A DNA stretch of 11,405 nt. Origin: Ruminiclostridium sp. (GTDB lineage: Bacteria > Bacillota > Clostridia > Oscillospirales > Oscillospiraceae). Below the pieces are notes generated by a model, which was given only the letters and a program-made list of their open reading frames with translations, ran no database searches and had not been told where the DNA came from. A program made the translations under genes and the position numbers. The stretch is from contig JABUSR010000079.1 of assembly GCA_021442645.1 (NCBI GenBank), forward strand, positions 1 to 11,405. The letters run 5' to 3'. Of the stretch, positions 5,194 to 11,405 are shown one piece after another (the first letter of the stretch is position 1; each line of letters starts with the position of its first letter).

Positions 5194-8100
5194 TTATTCG
5201 CTGTCTACGTTGTTGGAAGTGAGATGTTTCTCAGGATGCAGTTCGGATGTTGTCTTTGGCAATTCTGCATCCAGTGCCGTTTTTTGCACAAGGGCCTGCT
5301 CAGCCGCTGTGATCTGAGAGAGAAGCTCCCGGCGCCTGTGCTCAGTGCGGTTCTTCATAGGACGGCTAATCCGCTGGGAGAGACTATCCAGCAGGGAGTA
5401 GTAGACGGGGGTGAAGAGCAGGGTCACCACGGTGGAGATAGCCATACCGAAAATCATGACAATCCCCATGGGTCGGAGCATCTCGTTGCCCTCGCCTTTG
5501 CCCACTGCCATGGGAATCAGGGCGAGCACAGTTGTCAGGGTTGTCATCAGAATGGGGCGGACACGGAGGGGGCATGCGGTGAGGATAGCATCTTCCTTCT
5601 CCATGCCCCTGGCCCGGCGGATGTTGATATAGTCTACCAGGACGATAGAGGCATTCACAACGGTTCCCACCAACATGATGAGAGACAGCAGGACGACCAT
5701 AGAGAGATCCTGGTGGGTCACAGGAAGACCAAAGAGGGCACCGGAGAGGGCGATTGGCAGGATAAGCATGACCATCACAGGCATCAGGAAGGATTCGAAC
5801 TGTGCGGCCAGAATAAAATACACCAGGCCTGTGGCCACCAGCATGGCTAGGAGCAGAGTCCGGAAATTGTCCATCATTTCAGTGTAGGCACCGCTAATCT
5901 CAGCCTGGTACCCATCGGGGAGTCCGTATCCATCCAGCACCCCCTGGACGGCCTCTGTGATGGCGGTGGTATCACCGCTGACAGAGCTGCCGGTGATCTG
6001 GAGCTGTTTGACCTGATCAATTCTGGAGATGCTCTGGGGCGTTAGTTCCACGTTAACATCAGCCACGGAGGACAGAGGGACGGTACTGCCCATGGGTGTG
6101 GCGATGGGAGCCGAGCGAACGGCATCCAGGCTTTTGGCGCTGAAACCGCTCCCCTTTACCACCACATCCAGGTCGTCCCCATCAAAGGTCACGACGGTGG
6201 CCGTGGTGCCGGTGAGCTCTGCGCGGACAGCGGAGCCAATGGTAGCAGCAGTCAGGCCGTACCGGGCAGCGGCAGCGTGGTTAACGGAGACCGTAATGGC
6301 AGGGATGCTGTTTTCCAAGGAGTTTGTGACCTCCGTGGCATCGCTGAGGGTGGAAATCTCCGCGGTCAGTTCGTTGGTGATTTTGGCCAGGATGTCATAG
6401 TCAGGGCCGCTGATATTTACCTGAATGTCGTTGGTGTTCATGGAAGAGGACATCATGTCAGAGGCGCCGACAGTAATTTTACACCCGGCAATGTCCCGGA
6501 AGAGAGGCTTGAGAGCATCGGCTACTTCTTCGCTGGTGCGCTCTCGCTGGCGTTTTTCAACCAGGTTTACCGTGATGGAGGCGGATTCACTGCTTCCGCT
6601 GCCCATCAGACCCCCGCCAATGGTCATATAGAGGTCTGCCATCTCAGGGCAGTTCTCCTGGACGAGGGCGGCGACATGGTCGGCGTAGGCGGAAGTGTCC
6701 TCCAACTCCGTGCCGGTGGGCATTTCGATGGAAATGTTCACCATGCCCTGGTCCATACTGGGCAGCAGCACCATGTTGGTGGTGAAACAACTGGCCAGGA
6801 AGAGGACCACAAGGGCGATGGAAATGAGGCAGGCCTTTTTCCTGTTGTGAATGAAGTAGGCAAGGGCTTGCTTGTACTTCTCAAAGAGAATACCAATCTT
6901 AGCCTGGAGTTTGGATTCCCTGCGTTGCCCGGTCAGCTTCTGCAGACGGACGGCGTTCTCATCCAGCAGGAAGTAACACAGGAGGGGGACCAACGTCAGA
7001 GCGATTACGAGAGAGGCGATAATCAGGAAAGCCACGGTCAGTGAGAAGTCCCGGAACAGCATCCCTGCGATGCCCCCGCTCAGGCCGATGGGGAGGAAGA
7101 CGGCGACAGTGGTCAGACTGGAGGCTGTGATGGCGTTGACCACTTCTCCTGTGCCCAGCACGCAACTGTCGTATTTGCTGTAGCCGTCGCCGGCATATCG
7201 GTAGATATTCTCCAGGACGACGATGGAGTTGTCCACGACCATGCCGATACACATGGCGATGCCGCCCAGGCTCATAAGGTTCAGTGTGATGCCGAAGACG
7301 TTCATCAGAAGAAAGACCGTCAGCACACAGAAGGGCATGGAGAGAGAGATGACCACAGTGGGCCCACCTTTCCGCAGAAAGGCCAGGACCACAACAGCGG
7401 ACAGGAGGATGCCGAGGGCGATGTTTTGAATGGCATTGACAGCCACCTGCATGATATAGTCGCTGGCCATGTAAAGGACCAGAGGCTCCACCCGGATATT
7501 GTCTTCCTGGAGGTCCTCCAGGGCTCCGGCAATCTTGTTGGAGATTTCTACTTCGTTAGCACCGGAGCGCTTGTTGACGGAGAGAACCACGCAGTTTTCT
7601 CCGTCTGCCTTGGCAGAACTATTCTCCAGGGAGGCATCCACATAGACAGAAGCAATCTCATTGAGGCGTACGGTCCCGCCGGTGGGAAGGAAAATGACGG
7701 TGTTTGCTATGTCTTCCACCGTCTGATATCGGCCGTTTGTGGTGGCCGTCAGGACATTGCTGCCATTTTGGACATTGCCGCCGGGGAAGAGGACGTTGGC
7801 CGCCGCGAGATAGTTGGAGATATCGGGAATGGTGAGACCATAGCCGGTAAGGGCGGCGGAATTGACTTCCACGATGACCTTTCGTTCAATACCGCCGGTG
7901 ATATCCACGGATGCAACGCCGTCCAATCGTTCAAGAGCCGGGCCGATGGTGTCATCCGCTATGGACTGGAGCTGAATCAAATCACTCCCGGTAAGGGCGA
8001 TGACGGCCACAGGCAGCATGTCGTTGATATTAAAATTGTAAATAATCGGGTCAGAACAGCCCTCCGGCAGGGTCAGGAGATCAAATTTCTCCCGCAGTTT

Positions 8101-8418
8101 GATAGCAGCGGCATCCACATCCGTGCCGTCCTGGTAGGTGATGACCACCATGCTGACATTTTCCGAGGAGGTGGACTGAATGGAGTCAACACCGGCCAGG
8201 GTAGAAATACTGGACTCCAGCGGCCGCGTGACCAGATCCTCCATATCCTCAGGGCTGGCACCCACATAGGAGCACATCACCACTGCCGCGGGGTACTCCA
8301 TGTCAGGCATGAGAGCCAGCTTCAGGTTTGTATAGAAGGCCACGCCAAAAATCGCAATCATCACAAAGGCCAGAATGGTCGTAACTTTATGCTTGATGCA
8401 GAAGGAGGCAATTTTCAT
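5194..8418 (-). CDS. RND-family efflux permease (HAE1/SwrC-like)
   Basis: 1074 residues, full length for an RND transporter (usually 1000-1050) plus a charged C-terminal cytosolic tail (about 1012-1074). Layout: TM1 at 11-30, first periplasmic-type loop 31-325, TM2-TM6 from about 328 to 484, TM7 at 529-547, second large loop 548-850, TM8-TM12 from about 853 to 1011. The duplicated RND architecture and sequences such as FYTNLKLALMPDMEYPAA, GMVVDNSIVVLENIYR (392-407) and RVRPILMTTLTT (952-963) are diagnostic. TM4 keeps Asp396 but has Asn397 in place of the second Asp of AcrB (D407/D408). TM10 (GTVVNASIVLVDYIN, 918-932) lacks the AcrB Lys940 equivalent, while Arg954 fits AcrB Arg971. This pattern is seen in Gram-positive SwrC-type pumps. 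Its start lies 3 nt after the membrane-fusion gene, with GAGGTG inside that gene's end as ribosome binding site. Substrate unknown: drugs, surfactant-like lipids or peptides are usual for the family. Confidence 0.96.
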   Translation of the reverse strand: MKIASFCIKHKVTTILAFVMIAIFGVAFYTNLKLALMPDMEYPAAVVMCSYVGASPEDMEDLVTRPLESSISTLAGVDSIQSTSSENVSMVVITYQDGTDVDAAAIKLREKFDLLTLPEGCSDPIIYNFNINDMLPVAVIALTGSDLIQLQSIADDTIGPALERLDGVASVDITGGIERKVIVEVNSAALTGYGLTIPDISNYLAAANVLFPGGNVQNGSNVLTATTNGRYQTVEDIANTVIFLPTGGTVRLNEIASVYVDASLENSSAKADGENCVVLSVNKRSGANEVEISNKIAGALEDLQEDNIRVEPLVLYMASDYIMQVAVNAIQNIALGILLSAVVVLAFLRKGGPTVVISLSMPFCVLTVFLLMNVFGITLNLMSLGGIAMCIGMVVDNSIVVLENIYRYAGDGYSKYDSCVLGTGEVVNAITASSLTTVAVFLPIGLSGGIAGMLFRDFSLTVAFLIIASLVIALTLVPLLCYFLLDENAVRLQKLTGQRRESKLQAKIGILFEKYKQALAYFIHNRKKACLISIALVVLFLASCFTTNMVLLPSMDQGMVNISIEMPTGTELEDTSAYADHVAALVQENCPEMADLYMTIGGGLMGSGSSESASITVNLVEKRQRERTSEEVADALKPLFRDIAGCKITVGASDMMSSSMNTNDIQVNISGPDYDILAKITNELTAEISTLSDATEVTNSLENSIPAITVSVNHAAAARYGLTAATIGSAVRAELTGTTATVVTFDGDDLDVVVKGSGFSAKSLDAVRSAPIATPMGSTVPLSSVADVNVELTPQSISRIDQVKQLQITGSSVSGDTTAITEAVQGVLDGYGLPDGYQAEISGAYTEMMDNFRTLLLAMLVATGLVYFILAAQFESFLMPVMVMLILPIALSGALFGLPVTHQDLSMVVLLSLIMLVGTVVNASIVLVDYINIRRARGMEKEDAILTACPLRVRPILMTTLTTVLALIPMAVGKGEGNEMLRPMGIVMIFGMAISTVVTLLFTPVYYSLLDSLSQRISRPMKNRTEHRRRELLSQITAAEQALVQKTALDAELPKTTSELHPEKHLTSNNVDSE

Positions 8419-8421
8419 AGG

Positions 8422-9582
8422 TCACACCTCAGCGGATACGACGCGAACCTCGACGCCGTCAGACAGATAGAACTGCCCCACAGTCACAAGTTTTTCGCCA
8501 CCGACCAGACCAGAGCGAATTTCCGTCATACCGTCGCCGACCAGACCGGTTTCCACCGGAATCTTGTGGGCCAGATTATTTGCATCGATGGTAAAAACAT
8601 ACTGGCTGTCGATGCCCGTCTGGATAGCTTCCGAGGGGACGACGACCACATTGGTTTGGGTGTCAGTGTAGAAAATAATGTCGGCGAACATGCCTGATAA
8701 CAGGCCGGAAACAGAGGGAGCGGGGACTTTAAGTGAGACACCGAAGAGGTGCGTCTGGAGGTTAGCAGAGCGATCCAGGGAGGAAATAGAGGCCTGGAAA
8801 GTATTTCCGGAAGAGGGGATGGAGACCGTTGCCTTTCCGCCCACGGAGAGCTTGGAGACCAGGGCCTCCGACACCTGGGCGGACACTTGCATATCGGAGG
8901 CGGAGGCCACGGTGACGACGGGAGCGCTGGGGGCGACAAAGCCGTTCTTAATGGCGTTCAGGGAGATGACATTGCCGGAGATGGGGGCGACCACATTGCC
9001 ATTGCGATCAATGTTGTACAGGGCGGCTTTGGCCTGGGTGACCCCGGCGTTGGCACTCTGGATCCCGGACTCCAGCTGAGAGAGGGCAGAGTCCTTGGCG
9101 GCCCGGGCGCTTTCTACCTGGGCTTTGGCCTCGTCCACTACGGACTGGGGAATCTCCCCGGCTTCGAACTGCTGCTGCAGGCCGGCCAGGGCCTCCTCGG
9201 CGGCGCTTACCTGCTGGGATAACTGTGCCTCCTGGGCGGCATAGGTGTCTTTGGCGGAGTTATATCCCTTCACAGCGGTATCGTAGCTGCTCCAGGCGGA
9301 GGCGGCGTCCACCTTACAGATGGCCTGTCCGGCAGAGACATAGTCGCCCACATTGACATATACATCGGTGCAGGGGGCGGAGAGGGCGACAAAAACAGAC
9401 TCCTGGGTGCCGGAAACCACCTGGCCGGACACTTTATTCTCTGCAGAGATGGAGCCCTTCTGCACCACGGCGATTTCAACGGGGACGGTATTGTCCTCCT
9501 CTTTTACGGGTTCCTCTCCGCAACTGCCAAGGAGCAGGAGAGAGGCAAATACCATTGTGAGACAAAGGATAGATTTCTTCAT
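8422..9582 (-). CDS. RND efflux membrane-fusion (periplasmic adaptor-type) lipoprotein
   Basis: 386 residues. The start at 9582 (MKKSILCLTM) is chosen because GGAGG lies 6 nt before it and it opens directly into a signal peptide; an in-frame ATG at 9603 would bury that ribosome binding site and prefix seven non-signal residues. The signal ends in a lipobox, L-G-S-C with Cys21, so the mature protein is lipid-anchored outside the membrane. Domains: first half of the lipoyl-like hybrid at about 50-90 (VSGQVVSGTQ, VNVGDYVSAGQAICKVD), an alpha-hairpin coiled coil at about 97-190 rich in Ala, Gln and Glu, second lipoyl half at 193-225 (GNVVAPISGNVISLNAIKNGFV), beta-barrel at about 226-300 (MQVSAQVSEALVSKLSVGGKATVSIP), then the membrane-proximal domain. 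It is the partner of the RND permease encoded directly downstream; the pair forms the pump's extracytoplasmic part. No outer-membrane channel gene is present, consistent with a single-membrane cell. Confidence 0.95.
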   Translation of the reverse strand: MKKSILCLTMVFASLLLLGSCGEEPVKEEDNTVPVEIAVVQKGSISAENKVSGQVVSGTQESVFVALSAPCTDVYVNVGDYVSAGQAICKVDAASAWSSYDTAVKGYNSAKDTYAAQEAQLSQQVSAAEEALAGLQQQFEAGEIPQSVVDEAKAQVESARAAKDSALSQLESGIQSANAGVTQAKAALYNIDRNGNVVAPISGNVISLNAIKNGFVAPSAPVVTVASASDMQVSAQVSEALVSKLSVGGKATVSIPSSGNTFQASISSLDRSANLQTHLFGVSLKVPAPSVSGLLSGMFADIIFYTDTQTNVVVVPSEAIQTGIDSQYVFTIDANNLAHKIPVETGLVGDGMTEIRSGLVGGEKLVTVGQFYLSDGVEVRVVSAEV

Positions 9583-9695
9583 GGGGATCCTCCCGGAATG
9601 CAATGGAGCCGGGCAGCCCGGTGCCGATGGGATAAGAATCGACCGGGGCGCCTATGCCATCGCAGGCAAATTGTTTGGAATCGTACAATGATAAA

Positions 9696-9724
9696 ATGAT
9701 ACCCTATCTTCACAAAAGTGTCAA
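9696..9724 (-). promoter_or_regulatory. Predicted promoter of the membrane-fusion/RND operon
   Basis: On the - strand a perfect TTGACA (-35, complement 9719-9724) is followed after exactly 17 bp by TATCAT (-10, complement 9696-9701, 5 of 6). Transcription would start near 9689, giving a leader of about 107 nt before the start codon at 9582. This is a strong housekeeping-type promoter, so control would need a repressor or the leader. A weak inverted repeat, ATTGT-N10-ACAAT (9670-9689), sits at the predicted start point. Confidence 0.75.
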
Positions 9725-9765
9725 TAAAAAGCGGGATGCGGGTGAAACATCTCCCCCCGGAAGGA

Positions 9766-9794
9766 TTGCAAGAAGGTTAAAAAGAAGTTATACT
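9766..9794 (+). promoter_or_regulatory. Predicted promoter of the ABC exporter gene
   Basis: TTGCAA (-35, 9766-9771) and TATACT (-10, 9789-9794) are 17 bp apart, placing the start near 9801. That leaves about 33 nt before the ATG at 9834, with GGAGG (9822-9826) in between. An inverted repeat, ACAAT-TGG-ATTGT (9797-9809), covers the predicted start and could be a repressor site. Confidence 0.6.
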
Positions 9795-9833
9795 ATACAA
9801 TTGGATTGTTACTGGTTTTTCGGAGGATTCCAG

Positions 9834-11405
9834 ATGAAAAAGATAGACTTTAAAAAGACCCATCCGTTAAAAATATTCTTATCCTACTACGGCCCCCACA
9901 GGCGCCTGTTTATCTTGGATATGTGCTGCGCCCTGCTCATCTGCCTGATCGACCTGGCATTTCCCTATGCCTCCCGGGCGGCACTGAATGAGCTGCTGCC
10001 CAACCAGGAGTACCGGGCGTTTTTCTGGGTGGTGGCCTTCTTCATCCTGGCCTATATCGGGAAGGGTTTTCTCTATTTTACCGTGTCCTACTGGGGGCAT
10101 CTCTTCGGCGTCCGGGTGGAGGCAGACCTGCGGCGGGACCTGTACGGCCACATGGAGAGCCTGAGTTTCAGCTTTTACGATAAGAACCGAACGGGCGTGC
10201 TGATGTCCCGGGTGACCAACGACCTCTTTGAGATTACAGAGCTGGCCCACCACGGGCCGGAGGATCTGTTTATCTCCACGGTGACTCTGGTGGGCGCCTT
10301 CTGCATCATGTGCACCATTGAGTGGCGGCTGGCCATTATGGCTTTCTGCATCGTGCCCTTCTTCCTGGCCTTTACGCTGTACCAGCGCAGACGGATGCGC
10401 AAAGCAAACCTGAAGCTGAAGGCAAAGACGGCAGAAATCAACGCTACCATCGAGTCGGGGATTTCCGGCATGCGTACGGCCAAGGCCTTCCAGAATGAGG
10501 AGACGGAAAAGGCGAAGTTCAACGCCATGAACGTCCAGTTTGTGCAGGCCAAGCGGACCTACTACAAGACCATGGCGACCTTTATGGGGGGAATGGAGTT
10601 CAGTACATCCATCATGCCTGTGCTGGTCATCGGGGCTGGGGGATACTTTATCATGCGGGGCACCGTCAACTACGCCGACCTGGTGGCCTTCACCCTGTAT
10701 GTTACCACGTTTATTACGCCGGTGCGCAAGCTCTCCACCTTTGTGGAGCAGTTCATGATGGGCTCGGCGGGGTTCACCCGGTTCCTGGAGCTCATGCGCC
10801 TGGACCCGGAGATCCAGGACGCCGCCGATGCGGAGGAGCTCGGCGAGGTGAAGGGCTCGGTGACCTTTGACAAGGTGTCCTTCCGGTACAATGACAAGTC
10901 GGACGTCCTGCGGGACGTGAGCCTGGAAATCAAGGCCGGGGAGAAGTTCGCCTTTGTAGGGCCCTCCGGCGGTGGCAAGACCACCATCTGCCAGCTGATT
11001 CCACGCTTTTATGATGTGACAGGGGGTAGCCTGCAGCTGGACGGCCACGACGTCCGGACGGTGACCCAGCACTCCCTCCGCCGTCAGATTGGCATCGTGC
11101 AGCAGGAGGTCTTCCTCTTTGCCGACAGCGTTATGGAAAATATCCGCTACGGTCGGCCGGACGCCACCGATGCGGAGGTTATCCAGGCGGCCAAGCGGGC
11201 AGAGATCCACGACGATGTGATGAATATGCCAAATGGCTATGATACCTACGTGGGGGAGCGGGGCGTGATGCTCTCCGGCGGGCAGAAGCAGCGCATCAGC
11301 ATTGCCCGGGTCTTTCTGAAGAATCCCCCCATCGTCATCCTGGACGAGGCCACCAGTGCCCTGGACAGCGTGACGGAGGCAAGGATCCAGGCCTCCTTTG
11401 ACCGG
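9834..11405 (+). CDS. ABC exporter half-transporter (type IV/MsbA-like), 3' end outside window
   Basis: The reading frame is open from ATG 9834 to the window end (524 codons seen; about 580 expected). GGAGG lies 7 nt before the start. Residues of about 12-320 are the six-helix exporter membrane domain, including DLRRDLYGHMESLSFSFYDKN at 98-118, the usual coupling region before helix 3, and FITPVRKLSTFVEQ near 293-306. The ATPase domain begins near 340: A-loop Y352 in SFRYNDKSDVLRDVSL, Walker A GPSGGGKT (376-383), Q-loop at QQE (423-425), signature LSGGQ (480-484), and Walker B VILDEATSALD (501-511). The H-loop is beyond the edge. It would form a homodimer, or a heterodimer if the next gene outside the window is a second half-transporter. 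All visible catalytic motifs are intact, so it should hydrolyse ATP. Substrate unknown; drugs, lipids or peptides are typical. It is divergent from the RND operon, making this a possible efflux cluster. Confidence 0.95.
   Translation, partial: MKKIDFKKTHPLKIFLSYYGPHRRLFILDMCCALLICLIDLAFPYASRAALNELLPNQEYRAFFWVVAFFILAYIGKGFLYFTVSYWGHLFGVRVEADLRRDLYGHMESLSFSFYDKNRTGVLMSRVTNDLFEITELAHHGPEDLFISTVTLVGAFCIMCTIEWRLAIMAFCIVPFFLAFTLYQRRRMRKANLKLKAKTAEINATIESGISGMRTAKAFQNEETEKAKFNAMNVQFVQAKRTYYKTMATFMGGMEFSTSIMPVLVIGAGGYFIMRGTVNYADLVAFTLYVTTFITPVRKLSTFVEQFMMGSAGFTRFLELMRLDPEIQDAADAEELGEVKGSVTFDKVSFRYNDKSDVLRDVSLEIKAGEKFAFVGPSGGGKTTICQLIPRFYDVTGGSLQLDGHDVRTVTQHSLRRQIGIVQQEVFLFADSVMENIRYGRPDATDAEVIQAAKRAEIHDDVMNMPNGYDTYVGERGVMLSGGQKQRISIARVFLKNPPIVILDEATSALDSVTEARIQASFDR

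Noticed and set aside
7426..8697. 423-codon + strand open frame antisense to the RND gene, and similar long frames at 6277-7044 and 5104-5850
   Set aside because: They lie wholly or mostly opposite the RND gene (the first extends into the membrane-fusion gene). Their translations are low-complexity, rich in His, Gly, Asp and Gln, with no recognisable domain, as expected from the complement of a GC-rich membrane protein gene.
9583..9603. Upstream start (ATG 9603) for the membrane-fusion lipoprotein
   Set aside because: The GGAGG ribosome binding site for the start at 9582 lies within these codons, and the extra residues would precede the lipoprotein signal peptide.
9879..11210. 443-codon - strand open frame opposite the ABC exporter
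   Set aside because: The + strand reads a complete ABC membrane domain and ATPase motifs through the same DNA; the antisense translation has no family features.
1..11405. Possible defence, toxin-antitoxin, phage or CRISPR system
   Set aside because: No nuclease, toxin, integrase, transposase or regularly spaced repeat array can be seen; the only tandem repeat is coding (His-rich array at 2-106).

Overview
The window looks like the chromosome of a Gram-positive anaerobe, most likely a gut-type Clostridia (Oscillospiraceae/Lachnospiraceae-like). This rests on strong AGGAGG-type ribosome binding sites, TTGACA/TATAAT-type promoters, hairpin-plus-T terminators, a lipoprotein membrane-fusion partner for an RND pump, and COG0523 and YcgQ-like metal-homeostasis proteins. 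No 16S or other taxonomic marker is present, so the taxon is an inference. I see no tRNA, rRNA, CRISPR array, transposase or phage gene.

Positions 1-1354 (+) hold two tandem COG0523/CobW-family genes. The first is cut by the window edge and shows only a histidine-rich metal-binding linker made of three tandem repeats plus the CobW C-terminal domain. The second is an unusual composite: a divergent COG0523 P-loop GTPase joined to a C-terminal domain resembling that of the YcgQ/TIGR03943 (DUF1980) family. Together they suggest a zinc (or other transition-metal) handling locus that begins upstream. A bidirectional terminator at 1443-1500 closes it.

Positions 1510-5017 form a self-contained regulator/operon unit with visibly lower GC than the DNA to its right. 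A LysR-type regulator (- strand) faces a four-gene + strand operon: a 78-residue cysteine-rich protein of unknown function, a carboxymuconolactone-decarboxylase-like/cupin fusion, a flavodoxin, and an alpha/beta hydrolase. The genes are tightly packed or overlapping and each has its own Shine-Dalgarno sequence. The divergent spacer contains a textbook LysR site (dyad with T-N11-A) that overlaps the -35 of the regulator's predicted promoter and lies about 65 bases upstream of the operon's predicted start. A 15-bp hairpin terminator at 5090-5132 ends the unit. The substrate is unknown; the enzyme set suggests redox/hydrolytic processing of a small carbonyl, quinone or aromatic compound.

Positions 5194-9582 (-) hold a two-gene efflux operon: a lipoprotein membrane-fusion protein followed 3 nt later by a full-length 1074-residue RND permease of the Gram-positive SwrC-like type. 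Diverging from it at 9834 (+) is an ABC exporter half-transporter (membrane domain plus most of the ATPase domain) that runs off the window. Both promoters are recognisable in the 251-bp spacer.

Most of the window is recognisable family biology. The parts most worth a second look are the COG0523-YcgQ composite protein, the LysR-controlled operon with its orphan 78-residue cysteine-rich protein, and the non-canonical nucleophile elbow of its hydrolase.
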